NCBI GenBank assembly: GCA_943370215.1 | Contig: CALRQC020000001.1 | Location: forward strand, 310,001-374,000 | From: Niveispirillum sp943370215 | Lineage (GTDB): Bacteria > Pseudomonadota > Alphaproteobacteria > Azospirillales > Azospirillaceae | Reading direction: 5' to 3' | Length of the DNA stretch: 64,000 nt | In this document: positions 1 through 9,461 of the stretch, piece after piece | How the letters are laid out: each line of letters begins with the position of its first letter | Numbering within the stretch: the first letter of the stretch is position 1 | Translations under genes and position numbers: made by a program | The notes under the pieces: model-generated | Told to the model about the DNA's origin: nothing | The model's database searches: none | Seen by the model: the letters and a program-made list of their open reading frames with translations, nothing else

Positions 1-1886
1 CTGGCGGATGCCCGTACCTGATGCGCGGCATCGCCGGTTTCGCTGGTAGACTGGTTCAAGCCGGTGATGTTCAGCGTCACTTCCTGGGTGCCGGCGGCGG
101 CCTGGGTGATATTGCTGGCGATTTCGCGGGTGGCAGCCTGTTGCTCCTCCACGGCGGCAGCGATGGCGGCCGCCGTGGAATGCACATCCCGCACGGATTG
201 GGTAATGCCCCGCAAGGCAGCGCCAACCCGGGCGCTGGCACCTTGGATTTCCGCAATCTTGTCGCGGATACGGTCTGTCGCGGTTGCGGTCTGGTTGGCC
301 AATCCTTTCACCTCGCTGGCGACCACGGCGAAACCCTTGCCGGCTTCACCCGCCCGTGCCGCCTCGATGGTGGCGTTCAGGGCCAACAAGTTGGTTTGGC
401 TGGCAATGGCATTGATCAGATCCACCACCTCCCCAACCTCGCGAGCGGCCTCGGCCAGTTGCGCCATCAGCGTGTCGGCATGGCCGGCATCTTCCACTGC
501 CTTGCTGGTCCGCCCATTGGCCGCTTCTGCCTGACGGCCGATTTCCTGGATGGAGGCCGCCAGTTCCTCGGTGGCGCTGGCCACTGTGGCAACATTGGTA
601 CTGGCCTGCAGGGCCGCGGCGGCGACGGCGCCGGATTGCTCGCTGGTACGTTCTGCCGTGTGGCTGAGACTGACGGCGGCATTGGCCATTTCTTCCGCCG
701 CCTGGCTCACCAGATCGACGACACCCTTCACATTGGCTTCAAAATCGTCGGTCAGTTTCACCTGCTGCGTGATCAGCGACCAGGTCAGCATCGGAGCGAC
801 GTAATTGCCGGCCGTGTCACGGATGGCGCTGATGCGCAGATCCATCACCTCACCGCCGACGCGGATTTTAGCCCGGTGCGGCAGGTTGGCCGGATTGGCC
901 AGAATGCGGCGCTGATGTTCGGGGTGCTTGTGCAGGATGTCGATGGATTTGCCGACCATCTCATCCACCTTGCAGGGCAACAGATTCTCGATGGTTTTCA
1001 GCACCTGCTGGCTCTGCTTGTTCATATAGGTGATGCGGAAATCATCGGCCGGGTCGCAGGTCATCACCCCCATCGGCAGTTCGGCGATCATCTGCGCTTG
1101 GGCAAAGCATTGGGTTACCGTTACCCCCAATGTATCGGTTGCCTTGGCGATGCGGCCGATTTCGTCGCGGCGCGTCCAGTTCAACGGGGCCACCGGTTCA
1201 TTCCGGCTCAGCTTGCCCAGAATGTCCGCCATACGGCGCAACGGCGCGGCGACCAGCCGGGAGAGCATCAGCGCCAGTATCACGGCAAAGGCGGTGACCA
1301 TTATTGCGCCACCCCAGATGGCGGCCATGGCGTGCTGCTTTTCTTCCTCTGCGGCCTGAACGATGCTGGCCAGCCGTGTCTGCTCGGCGGTCAGGGCTGC
1401 GGTGACCGTCTCATGTAATTTGGTCTGAAGGGTGCGCCCGGTCTGACTATTGGCGATTTCTCGGGCCTTGATGCCACCATCCGTCTGGGCCATCAGCGCC
1501 ACTTCCTGATCCCCAACCTTTTGACGCCATTCTGCAGCCACGGTTGACAGGGCCTGCAAGCGCTGCTGCTGTTCGGGCTCCGTGGCCAGTTGCTGCGCTT
1601 TCTGCATCGCGTCTTCAAAATTACCGCCCGCTATACGGTACTGCTCGACGAAGGAAGCATTGCCGGTGGCCATATAGCCGCGCACAGACGATTCCTGCCG
1701 CGTGCTGGCAAGTTCTGCTGCTGAAAGGACCAGCAGCATTTCCTGTGATTTGCTGCTGCGCTGCAATGCGCCGTCAAGCTGGTCCAACCCATCGGTCGTA
1801 ACCACGCCGGAAACCAGGACGACACCGATCACGGCCCCGAAAGATACGCCTAATTTCGAGAGGATCGAGAGATCGATGAGTCGCAT
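1..1886 (-). CDS. Methyl-accepting chemotaxis protein with PAS domain, 3' end cut by window edge
   Basis: Membrane chemoreceptor that would relay a stimulus to the CheA/CheW array. The reverse-strand frame starts at the ATG at 1886 (another in-frame ATG lies at 1898) and stays open to base 1. An N-terminal membrane segment is followed by a helical sensor region, a second membrane segment (near 1230-1310) and a HAMP-like stretch. A PAS-like domain comes next (starting near ELPMGVMTCDPADDFRITYM), then the signalling domain with the conserved hairpin tip INAIASQTNLLALNATIEAA. The last part of the signalling domain lies outside the window. The PAS between HAMP and signalling domain is a known receptor layout, and the ligand cannot be told. 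The gene is upstream-flanked by an AT-rich gap that should hold its promoter. Confidence 0.93.
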   Translation of the reverse strand, partial: MRLIDLSILSKLGVSFGAVIGVVLVSGVVTTDGLDQLDGALQRSSKSQEMLLVLSAAELASTRQESSVRGYMATGNASFVEQYRIAGGNFEDAMQKAQQLATEPEQQQRLQALSTVAAEWRQKVGDQEVALMAQTDGGIKAREIANSQTGRTLQTKLHETVTAALTAEQTRLASIVQAAEEEKQHAMAAIWGGAIMVTAFAVILALMLSRLVAAPLRRMADILGKLSRNEPVAPLNWTRRDEIGRIAKATDTLGVTVTQCFAQAQMIAELPMGVMTCDPADDFRITYMNKQSQQVLKTIENLLPCKVDEMVGKSIDILHKHPEHQRRILANPANLPHRAKIRVGGEVMDLRISAIRDTAGNYVAPMLTWSLITQQVKLTDDFEANVKGVVDLVSQAAEEMANAAVSLSHTAERTSEQSGAVAAAALQASTNVATVASATEELAASIQEIGRQAEAANGRTSKAVEDAGHADTLMAQLAEAAREVGEVVDLINAIASQTNLLALNATIEAARAGEAGKGFAVVASEVKGLANQTATATDRIRDKIAEIQGASARVGAALRGITQSVRDVHSTAAAIAAAVEEQQAATREIASNITQAAAGTQEVTLNITGLNQSTSETGDAAHQVRASA

Positions 1887-2299
1887 GATTTTCCCCATTT
1901 ACCGGCGATGACAGGCGGCGCCCGTTGATCTGGGGGGAGTTTAGAACATTTTTTTGTAATAAAATAAGTGTGGAGGCTTACTGCAGCCGGATAGCCTATC
2001 CTTTGGGTCAGGTTATCGTGAGGGTCGATTTTGTGGATGTATTAATCTTGAAATCTATTGATTTTTTCAAAATGGCGATCATTTATATTTATATAGTTAA
2101 TATATATTATTAATTGATGTTATTTATGATTATTATTAGTGAATAAAATCTATTTTTAGTTTTAATTATATCTCGACAAATAATCAAGATCTGAGATGAA
2201 TGAAAATGACCCAATATCGGTTGGTATATTGCTGGTCTGTCTTCCCCATGGGTGCTTAAGAGTCCATCCATGAAATTCATAATATTTTCCAGTCACTTA

Positions 2300-2331
2300 A
2301 CCATCATTCCCGCCTGCGCGGGAATGATGGT
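2300..2331. repeat. REP-like palindrome, 14-bp arms
   Basis: A perfect inverted repeat: the arm ACCATCATTCCCGC is followed by a 4-base spacer and its exact complement. The core TCATTCCCGC...GCGGGAATGA resembles dispersed extragenic palindromes of many Proteobacteria. It lies in an intergenic gap and is unlikely to be a terminator because no T-run follows on either strand. Confidence 0.7.
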
Positions 2332-2409
2332 GGAGAGATGGGAAGGCTTCGGAAAACACAATAATTTTTCGGACAGACACCAAGCCATGCCGTTGGTATC
2401 CTGATGCTG

Positions 2410-2442
2410 TCGGCATTGATCATATGTTTTGATCAATGCCGA
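2410..2442 (-). terminator. Hairpin after the metal-efflux operon, possible terminator
   Basis: A perfect 13-bp inverted repeat (TCGGCATTGATCA, 7-base loop, complement) begins 13 bases past the stop of the last gene of the efflux operon. No U-tract follows on the minus strand, so it may act as a 3' stabilising hairpin rather than an intrinsic terminator. Confidence 0.45.
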
Positions 2443-2454
2443 TTTCTCAACTTT

Positions 2455-2880
2455 TTAGTGTGAGTGGCCGCCCAGCTCAAACCGGGCCTGACCGGACGTA
2501 CCGTCCTTGCTCCGCACACTGACCAGTGCGTCGGCACCTTCCGGCGCCTTGCCGATGGCCTCGAGGTGATCGCCGGCGGGGGCCAGGATCAGCGTCCCCT
2601 TGCGGGTGCTGCCCTGGGTGAAAAGCAGGCTGGCCTGTATGCCGTCAACCGCCACCGGCTGGTCATTGGCCGGGTCCAGCAGGTAGAGCCGGACGGTGCC
2701 ATCCGCCAGCACCAGTTCCGCCTCGAACCCGGCCAGCCTTTGCACGATGCCGCCATGCGGGCCTTTGGCATCGGCGGGGTGTGAATGGTCGTGACCATGG
2801 CCGTGGGCATGGTTCTCGGCTGCCAGGGTGGTGCCGGTGGCGAATAACAGGCCGGCGGTCAGCAGGAACGGCTTCAACAT
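2455..2880 (-). CDS. Small exported His-rich protein of the metal-efflux operon
   Basis: A 141-residue protein with a signal peptide (residues 1-20, ending TTLAAE). A His cluster follows (residues 23-34, alternating His with Ala, Gly and Asp), then the segment PHGGIVQ and a compact beta-rich domain, ending in a second His pair (GGHSH). It is the last gene of the czcCBA-like operon, 69 bases after czcA. A GGAAGG ribosome site precedes the ATG. Such proteins are often found beside CzcCBA pumps and are presumed periplasmic metal chaperones or buffers. That role is inferred from the His-rich segment and position, and no characterised family was recognised. Confidence 0.8.
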   Translation of the reverse strand: MLKPFLLTAGLLFATGTTLAAENHAHGHGHDHSHPADAKGPHGGIVQRLAGFEAELVLADGTVRLYLLDPANDQPVAVDGIQASLLFTQGSTRKGTLILAPAGDHLEAIGKAPEGADALVSVRSKDGTSGQARFELGGHSH

Positions 2881-2949
2881 GATGATTTCCTTCCTTTGAT
2901 GAACGGGATGGGGGCCCGGCGGCAGGGGCCGCCGGGCTTTGGCAAAGGC

Positions 2950-5900
2950 TCAATGGGGGGTGGTTGGCAGGGCAGGGGCTTCCGCCTCCTCCTCCGCTTC
3001 GCCGACCAATGGCCCGGCGAAGCGGCGGTAGAGTGCTGGCAGCACCAGCAGGGTCAATAAGGTGGCGGTGATCAGCCCGCCAATGACCACGGTGGCGATG
3101 GGGCGCTGCACCTCCGCCCCCGGGCTGGTGGATAGCGCCATCGGCACAAAGCCCAGGCTGGCCACCAGGGCTGTCATCAGCACCGGGCGCAGGCGGGTCT
3201 GTGCCCCCTCCCGCACGGCCTGTTCCAGCGCCATGCCCCTGATCCGCAACTGGCGGATATAGGAGAGCATGACCAGACCATTCAGCACGGCGATGCCGGA
3301 CAGGGCGATCATGCCGACGGCGGCGGAGATGGAAAACGGCATCCCGCGCAAGAACAAAGCCAGGATGCCGCCGGTCAGCGCCAGCGGCACGCCGCTGAAT
3401 ACCAAGGCCGCATCCCGACCGGAGCCCAAGGCGCTGTAAAGCAACAGGAAAATCAGGGCGAAACAGGCCGGCACCACCAGCGTCAGCCGCTCCCGCGCGG
3501 CGATCAGGTTTTCAAACTGGCCGCCCCAGTTGATCCAGTAACCGGCGGGCACCGTCACCTGGGTGGCGATGCGCGCCTGCGCCTCGGTCACGAAGGAGCC
3601 GATATCCCGCCCGCGCACATTGGCCTGCACCACGATGCGGCGCTTGCCATTTTCGCGGCTGATCTGGTTGGGCCCCTCGGCGATGCTGAAGCTTGCCACT
3701 TCCCCCAGCGGTACGGTGCGCACGCTGGCTTCCCCCCGGCCCGCCACCGTTTCGGCGGGCAGCGGGATGGGCAACGCGGCCAATGCTGCCGGATCGTTGC
3801 GCAACGCCTCCGGCAGGCGGGTGACAATATCAAAGCGGCGGTCGCCCTGATAAAGCAATCCGGCTTCCAGCCCGCCCACGGCCATGGCCAGCACTTCCTG
3901 CACATCAGCGACGGACAGGCCGTAACGGGCAGCCTTGGCACGGTCGACTTCCATATTCAGGTATGTCGCACCGGATACCTGTTCCACCCGTACATCGGCT
4001 GCCCCCGGTACGGCTTGCACAACAGCGGAAATCTGGTTGGCGGTGGCCAGCAGCGTGTCGAAATCATCGCCGAACAGCTTGATGGCGACATCGCCACGCA
4101 CGCCGGCCAGCAATTCGTTAAACCGAAGCTGGATCGGCTGGCTGACCTCATACACCTGCCCCGGCAGGGCACCCACGGCCTTTTCCAGCCGCTTGACCAG
4201 TTCAGCCTTGGACAGCGACGGGTCCGGCCATTGGTCGCGCGGCTTCAACATGACGAACATATGGGAGATGCCGGGGGGCATCACGTCGGTGCCGATTTCC
4301 GCCGTCCCGGTTTTGGAGAAGGCGAAGGCCACCTCCGGGAAGGCGGTGATGGTCTTCTCGATCTCCAATTGCTGGCCGGTGGCCTGATCCAGCCCGGTGC
4401 TGGGGATACGGAAGGCATTCAGGGCCAGATCGCCTTCATCCAGTTGTGGGATGAATTCCTGGCCCATCTGGCTGAACAGCAGCAGACTGCCACCGAACAG
4501 CAGGGCCGCCAGCGCCGCCAGCCGCAAGGGAGCTTTCAGCGCCCGGTCCAGCAGGGGGCGATAGGCGGTGCCGGCGCGGCGGATGATGATATTCTCCTTC
4601 TCCTCCACCTTGCCGGAAACGAAGATGGCGATCAGGGCTGGTACCAGGGTCAGCGACAGGATGAAGGCCGCCACCAGGGCGATGATGACGGTCAGGGCCA
4701 TCGGCTCGAACATCTTGCCTTCCACCCCGGTGAAGGTCAGCAGCGGCAGATAGACAACGATGATAATGGCTTGGCCATAGACGGAAGGCTGGATCATCTC
4801 CTTGGCAGCGATGGTCACCTCGCTCAACCGTTCGCGCAGGCTCAGCACCCGGCCCAGATGGTGCTGACGCTCCCCCAGCCGGCGCAGGCAGTTTTCCGCG
4901 ATGATGACGGCCCCATCGACGATCAGGCCGAAATCCAGGGCGCCCAGGCTCATCAGGTTGGCGCTGACGCCCGCTTTCAACATGCCGGTGGCGGTTAACA
5001 GCATGGTGACGGGGATGACCAGGGCGGTGATCAGGGCCGCCCGGATATTGCCCAGCAGCAGGAACAGCACGGCAATGACCAGCAATGCCCCCTCGGTCAG
5101 GTTCCTGGCCACGGTCTTCACCGTGGCATTCACCAGATCGGTGCGGTCCAGCACCGTCTTTGCCATGATGCCGGCAGGCAGGGAGCGGCGGATATCCACC
5201 AGCCTGGCATCCACGGCGGCGGCCACGGTGCGGCTGTTCTGGCCGACCAGCATCAAGGCTGTGCCCACCACCACTTCACGCCCGTTTTCCGACGCGCTGC
5301 CGGTACGCACCTCCTGCCCCGGCTGGATGGCGGCCACATCGCCCAGCCGCACCGGCACGCCCTCCCGCGTTGCCACCACCACCTGGGCGATCTGGTCGGG
5401 CGTGGCGATGCGCCCGTCTGAGCGCACGATGAACAACTCCCCATTGCGCTCCAACTGACCGGCACCCAGGCTCTGGTTGGCGCGTTCCAGCGCCCGACCC
5501 AGCTCGGCAAAGGTCAGGTTGAAGGCGATCAGCCGGGCCGGGTCGGGCATGACGTGGAACTGGCGGACATAGCCGCCGATCGTGTCCACGCCGGCCACCC
5601 CCTTCACCCCCTTCATCTGGGGGGAGACGATCCAATCCTGCACCGTGCGCAGATATGTCGCCCGCTCCACCTCGCTGGTCAGGCTTTCGCCCTCGGGGGT
5701 CAGGAAGCTGCCATCGGGTTGCCAGCCGGGCTTGCCGGCCTCCGCTTTCGCCTGTTCGAACGGGGCATATTCCACCGTCCACATATAGACCTCGCCCAGC
5801 CCGGTGGAGATCGGGCCCATGGTGGGGGCAAGGCCGGGGGGAAGCTGTTCCTTGGCTTCTGTCAGCCGCTCGCTCACCTGCTGGCGGGCGAAATAGATAT

Positions 5901-6204
5901 CCACCTTCTCCCCGAAAATGGCCGTCACCTGCGACAAGCCGTTGACGGAGATGGAGCGGGTGCTTTCCAGCCCGGCAATACCGGCCAGTGCGGTTTCCAC
6001 CGGATATGTCACCTGCTGTTCAATTTCGAACGGCGACAGGGCCGGGGCCAGCGTGGTGATCTGGATCTGGTTGTTGGTGATATCGGGAACCGCATCAATG
6101 GGCAGACGCAGCAGCGACTGCACACCAAAGGCGGCGGCGACCGCCACCAGCAGCACCACCAGAAAGCGGCGCTGGATGGCGAAAGTGAGGATACGTTCGA
6201 TCAT
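2950..6204 (-). CDS. czcA: HME-RND divalent metal efflux pump, inner-membrane subunit (CzcA family)
   Basis: A 1084-residue proton-driven transporter that exports metal cations through a tripartite complex spanning both membranes. The N-terminal membrane helix (RRFLVVLLVAVAAAFG), the large periplasmic loops and the duplicated 12-helix layout fit the RND family. The fourth helix carries DFGLIVDGAVIIAEN, the motif of divalent-cation members (Zn, Co, Cd or Ni); Cu/Ag pumps have a different motif. The start at 6204 is preceded by GAGGAA at good spacing. An in-frame TTG at 6219 overlaps the czcB stop and is less likely. The gene sits in the order czcC-czcB-czcA on one strand. No metal-responsive regulator is visible nearby, so the exact substrate is unknown. 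Confidence 0.95.
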   Translation of the reverse strand: MIERILTFAIQRRFLVVLLVAVAAAFGVQSLLRLPIDAVPDITNNQIQITTLAPALSPFEIEQQVTYPVETALAGIAGLESTRSISVNGLSQVTAIFGEKVDIYFARQQVSERLTEAKEQLPPGLAPTMGPISTGLGEVYMWTVEYAPFEQAKAEAGKPGWQPDGSFLTPEGESLTSEVERATYLRTVQDWIVSPQMKGVKGVAGVDTIGGYVRQFHVMPDPARLIAFNLTFAELGRALERANQSLGAGQLERNGELFIVRSDGRIATPDQIAQVVVATREGVPVRLGDVAAIQPGQEVRTGSASENGREVVVGTALMLVGQNSRTVAAAVDARLVDIRRSLPAGIMAKTVLDRTDLVNATVKTVARNLTEGALLVIAVLFLLLGNIRAALITALVIPVTMLLTATGMLKAGVSANLMSLGALDFGLIVDGAVIIAENCLRRLGERQHHLGRVLSLRERLSEVTIAAKEMIQPSVYGQAIIIVVYLPLLTFTGVEGKMFEPMALTVIIALVAAFILSLTLVPALIAIFVSGKVEEKENIIIRRAGTAYRPLLDRALKAPLRLAALAALLFGGSLLLFSQMGQEFIPQLDEGDLALNAFRIPSTGLDQATGQQLEIEKTITAFPEVAFAFSKTGTAEIGTDVMPPGISHMFVMLKPRDQWPDPSLSKAELVKRLEKAVGALPGQVYEVSQPIQLRFNELLAGVRGDVAIKLFGDDFDTLLATANQISAVVQAVPGAADVRVEQVSGATYLNMEVDRAKAARYGLSVADVQEVLAMAVGGLEAGLLYQGDRRFDIVTRLPEALRNDPAALAALPIPLPAETVAGRGEASVRTVPLGEVASFSIAEGPNQISRENGKRRIVVQANVRGRDIGSFVTEAQARIATQVTVPAGYWINWGGQFENLIAARERLTLVVPACFALIFLLLYSALGSGRDAALVFSGVPLALTGGILALFLRGMPFSISAAVGMIALSGIAVLNGLVMLSYIRQLRIRGMALEQAVREGAQTRLRPVLMTALVASLGFVPMALSTSPGAEVQRPIATVVIGGLITATLLTLLVLPALYRRFAGPLVGEAEEEAEAPALPTTPH

Positions 6205-6215
6205 GCCAACGTTCC

Positions 6216-7454
6216 TCAATGCGAATGCGAATGGGCGGCTGCCCCGCGCGATGCCTCGGCCTTCAACAGGAAGGTATTGCCGATGGCCACCTGATCGCCG
6301 GGAAACAGACCGAACAGCACCTCCGCCACGCTGCTGTTGCGGCGGCCGATTTCCACCACGCGCGGTTCAAACCCCTCCGCATTGCGCACAAACACGACGG
6401 TTTCGCCCTTTAGCGTCTGCAGGGCAGAGGCGGGCACGGTGATATCCGCCGCCTCGCCGCTGCCGGCCTCGATGGCGCCGCTGGCGAAATCGCCGGGGCG
6501 CCAGTGGCCTTCGGCATTATCCACCTGCGCCACCACGCGGGCGGCCCCCGTGGCCGGGTCGATGGTGGGGGCGACGAAGATCACCTTTCCGTCGCCCTGC
6601 TGGCCATGATGGCCCTTCAATACCAGCCGCTGCCCCTCCCGCACCTGGGGCAGGTCGGCGGCATAGACGGGCAGTTCCACCCAGACCTGTGACAGGTCGG
6701 CAATGGCAAAGGCTTCCTTCTCCGCCGCCACCAGCTCCCCGCGCTGCAGGTTGCGGGCGGTGATACGGCCGGCGATGGGCGCGCGCAGTTCCAGCCGGGC
6801 CAGGCTGGCCGGGTTCTGGCTGGGCAAAGCCTTGATATCGCTGGTACTCAGGCCCAGTGCGGCCAGCCGCTGGCGGGCGGCATCCAGGCTGATGCGGGCG
6901 GTTTCGGCATTGGTGCGGGCGTCCAGATAATCCTGCTCGGCCGAGATTTTCTTGCGCCAGAGGTCTTCCTCGCGCTTCAGGGTGCCGGCGGCCAGCCCCT
7001 CCTGCCGCTGGGCGGAAAGATAGGCGGCCTTGGCGTCGGCCAGTTCGGCACTATCCAGCACGGCCAGCACCTCCCCCGCGGCCACCCTGTCGCCCAGCCG
7101 CTTGGGCAGTTCCACCACCACGCCGGGGAGGCGGGTGGTCACGCTGCTCATCCGGTCGGCATCGGCGGTGACGCTGCCCATCACCCGCACCTCACCGGTG
7201 ACGGCGGCAGGGCCGGCGGCGACAAGGGTAATCTTGGCCTTGGCAATCTGGTCTGCCGTCAGATGCACATTGCCGTCGCTTTCCTCCTCCTCGCCATGCG
7301 CATGGCCGCCTTCGGCAGCGTGGTTGTGGCCATCGCCCTCGGCGTGTTTTTCGTCCTTGGGCGCGTGGTCGCCGGGACCGGCGAGGACAGGGAGTGCGCC
7401 GCCGGTGGCCAGGGCTGCCAGCCAGACACCGATCAGCAGAAAATTCTTGGTCAT
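6216..7454 (-). CDS. czcB: Periplasmic adaptor (membrane fusion protein) of the CzcCBA-type pump
   Basis: A 412-residue HlyD/CzcB-family protein that joins the RND pump to the outer-membrane channel. A signal sequence is followed by a His- and acid-rich stretch (about residues 27-58, including AEGGHAHGEEEE) likely to bind metal. After it come a lipoyl-like barrel region (PGVVVELPKRLGDRVAAGE), a coiled-coil hairpin and beta-barrel domains. The C-terminus ends in HSHSH, another possible metal site. The start codon overlaps the czcC stop by four bases (ATGA), so translation is probably coupled. The stop lies 11 bases before the czcA start. Confidence 0.95.
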   Translation of the reverse strand: MTKNFLLIGVWLAALATGGALPVLAGPGDHAPKDEKHAEGDGHNHAAEGGHAHGEEEESDGNVHLTADQIAKAKITLVAAGPAAVTGEVRVMGSVTADADRMSSVTTRLPGVVVELPKRLGDRVAAGEVLAVLDSAELADAKAAYLSAQRQEGLAAGTLKREEDLWRKKISAEQDYLDARTNAETARISLDAARQRLAALGLSTSDIKALPSQNPASLARLELRAPIAGRITARNLQRGELVAAEKEAFAIADLSQVWVELPVYAADLPQVREGQRLVLKGHHGQQGDGKVIFVAPTIDPATGAARVVAQVDNAEGHWRPGDFASGAIEAGSGEAADITVPASALQTLKGETVVFVRNAEGFEPRVVEIGRRNSSVAEVLFGLFPGDQVAIGNTFLLKAEASRGAAAHSHSH

Positions 7455-8701
7455 CGTGCCCCCTCTGCGCCGGTCACGGCGGCGGTTGCGGTCAGCCGGT
7501 CCAGCTCAGCCCGCGCGTTATGAAAGCCCTGGAGTGTGTTGATCAGGTCGCGCCGCGCCTCAAACAGGGTGCGCTGCGCCTCCAGCACCTCCAGGTAGGC
7601 GAACTTGCCTTGGCGATAGCCTTCCTGGGCGGCGGCAAAGGCCGTTTCCGCCGTGGGTATGATCTGTTCTTTCAGGGCGGTGGCGCCATCGCGGGCGGCC
7701 TCCAGATTGGCCTGGGCGGCAGCCAGCCGCCGGTCACGGTCGATCCGCTCGGCGGCCAGATCGGCCTCTGCCGCCGTCAGCTCGGCGCGGGCGCGGGCAA
7801 TCGCCCCCCGATTCTGGTCAAACACGGGGATCGGCACGCTGACGCCAACCAGGAAGGCATTATTGTCCCCCTCCCGGAACTGGCGGAAGCCGGCGGAAAC
7901 AGTGACATCGGGAATGGCTTTGGCCCGTTCCACCGCCAGATCGGCGCGGCCCTGGCGCACGGCGGTCTGCTGGCGCAGCAGGTCCGCCGATTCCCCCGTT
8001 TGGACGGCTGGGGCGCTGTCCAGCCGGGTGAACCAATCATCCACCAAGCGTAGGCCCGGCTGCTGGATGCCGGTCAGCCCGGCCAGCATCTGCCGGGCCA
8101 ACTGGGCGCGGCGTTTGGCCTGATCCAGTACCATCTGAGCCTGCCGTCGGGCGATTTCTGCTCGGCTCAACTGGATCGGCGCTTCCCGACCGGCATCCAG
8201 CCGTGCCTGGATGGCGCGTTCCACCTCGCCGGCCAACCGAACCTGATCATCAGCCAGGGCCAGATCGGCCTCGGCGGCCAGGGCTTCGGCAAAGGCCAGC
8301 CGCACATCGCGCGTCAGGTCCAGCCGGCTGATCTCCAGATCATAGGTAGCGCGGGAAAGGCCGGCGCGGGCGGCATCCACCCGCGTGCCCCGCTTGCCAC
8401 CCAGTTCCAGCCTCTGGGACAGGCTGTAGGTGCGCTCGGAACTGCGGAAATCCCGATAGGGACCAGAGCCCTGGAAATTCTCCATCTCCACAGAGAGTTC
8501 GGGATTGGGGGCGACATCGGCCTGATCGACACCGGCGGCGGCCGCTTGCCGTCGGGCCTGGGCGGCGGCGGTACGTGGCCCCGTTTCCAGGGCCTGGGCG
8601 ATGGCGGCCTCTATGGTCAGGCTGGCCGGCGGCTGTTGCGCCATTGCCAGCGGCACCCCGGCGATAACCATCGCCATGGCGGTAACAAGATGAATGCGCA
8701 T
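7451..8701 (-). CDS. czcC: TolC/CzcC-family outer-membrane channel of the metal pump
   Basis: A 416-residue outer-membrane efflux protein. A signal peptide (residues 1-21, MRIHLVTAMAMVIAGVPLAMA) precedes two repeated long coiled-coil halves typical of TolC folds, with heptad-like Ala/Arg/Leu segments such as RAELTAAEADLAAERIDR. The start at 8701 has GGGAG upstream; the longer open frame adds 14 unlikely residues. It is the first pump gene of the operon, followed with overlap by czcB. CzcC-type channels provide the exit duct for cations exported by CzcA. Confidence 0.93.
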   Translation of the reverse strand: MRIHLVTAMAMVIAGVPLAMAQQPPASLTIEAAIAQALETGPRTAAAQARRQAAAAGVDQADVAPNPELSVEMENFQGSGPYRDFRSSERTYSLSQRLELGGKRGTRVDAARAGLSRATYDLEISRLDLTRDVRLAFAEALAAEADLALADDQVRLAGEVERAIQARLDAGREAPIQLSRAEIARRQAQMVLDQAKRRAQLARQMLAGLTGIQQPGLRLVDDWFTRLDSAPAVQTGESADLLRQQTAVRQGRADLAVERAKAIPDVTVSAGFRQFREGDNNAFLVGVSVPIPVFDQNRGAIARARAELTAAEADLAAERIDRDRRLAAAQANLEAARDGATALKEQIIPTAETAFAAAQEGYRQGKFAYLEVLEAQRTLFEARRDLINTLQGFHNARAELDRLTATAAVTGAEGAR

Positions 8702-8775
8702 GGAAACTCCCACATGCGGACAAGCAGATCGCGGGGACGCCACGGGGGGCGGTCACCCGGCTTCAGGTCGGCTTG

Positions 8776-9099
8776 TCAGGCGCGTGGGGGTTCTTCGGGC
8801 TGGCGCGGCTCGGCGCTGGCCGGCGGCGTTTCGCTATCGGCGCGGTACAGGGTCGGTTCCCAGAAGGCGGGTTCCGACACATGTGTCAGGCGGACATGAT
8901 CCGCCACATGGATATGGCTGCAGCAATGATGCGCATCCATCCCAGGCGGGGCGTCCGGGGTTGGTGAAGCATCTTCGCAATCCAGCGTGCCGGTGTCCGC
9001 CACGCCATGCACATGCTCCGGCATCACGTCCCGGGCATGGATGCCGGGGGCGTTGAACAGGAATGCCACGAGCAGCAGAAGGGCGGCGAAGCAGCGCAT
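8776..9099 (-). CDS. Exported His/Cys-rich protein leading the metal-efflux operon
   Basis: A 107-residue protein with a signal peptide (MRCFAALLLLVAFLFNAPGI) and a striking metal-ligand cluster HHCCSHIH at residues 57-64, flanked by further His and acidic residues. It lies 74 bases upstream of czcC on the same strand and is probably the first gene of the transcript. Similar short His-rich ORFs precede RND metal pumps in other Proteobacteria, but I cannot name a family. A role in sensing or buffering periplasmic metal is inferred from composition and context. The start at the MRCF methionine is chosen because it begins the signal peptide. Confidence 0.75.
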   Translation of the reverse strand: MRCFAALLLLVAFLFNAPGIHARDVMPEHVHGVADTGTLDCEDASPTPDAPPGMDAHHCCSHIHVADHVRLTHVSEPAFWEPTLYRADSETPPASAEPRQPEEPPRA

Positions 9100-9239
9100 G
9101 GAATGCAAGATAGGGTGATTGCGGATGGTTCGCAAGGGAGGCTTAGGAAATATTCGGCTCTCTCGACAGCTTTTAATTTTCCACGTGTAACTGTCCACCT
9201 GAGAAATTTTTATTTACTATCAAAGCCTTACTGCATTCT

Positions 9240-9326
9240 CACCGTCACCCCGGCGAAGGCCGGGGTCCAGTTCGTAGAGCAAGGCGCTCGTCATTCTGGA
9301 CCCCGGCCTTCGCCGGGGTGACGGTG
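9240..9326. repeat. Long inverted repeat (31-bp perfect arms)
   Basis: Arms at 9240-9270 and 9296-9326 are exact complements around a 25-base spacer. The arm core, GTCACCCCGGCGAAGGCCGG followed by GGTCCAG, also occurs at 41673-41751 in this window. This core is a widespread dispersed palindrome of alphaproteobacterial genomes. It sits between the efflux operon and a small gene and would fold into a very stable hairpin in RNA. Confidence 0.88.
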
Positions 9327-9461
9327 ATATTGAAAATAAAATCGTTTAAGTCATTAAAATAACATAGAATTTTCGGATTGACACTAAGCTTGCTTGACAC
9401 CGTTGCCGTCGACCATCTGACGAGTCGAACTGAAGTATTGTTTGCGATTGAGATATTACAG

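Larger units (their letters stand above)
1887..2454. other. AT-rich intergenic region with two hairpins
   Basis: About 570 bases without a convincing gene. The stretch 1935-2260 is far richer in A and T than the flanks. A 62-codon open frame at 1925-2113 has low-complexity Ile/Tyr-rich content and no ribosome site, so it is not called. The region should contain the promoter of the chemoreceptor (minus strand). It also contains the hairpins at 2300-2331 and 2410-2442, listed separately. Confidence 0.6.

Noticed and set aside
21..1418. 465-codon open frame on the plus strand
   Set aside because: It is the antisense shadow of the chemoreceptor, whose reverse frame contains HAMP, PAS and the conserved signalling hairpin.
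1925..2113. 62-codon frame in the AT-rich gap
   Set aside because: Low-complexity Ile/Tyr-rich translation, no ribosome site, no family.
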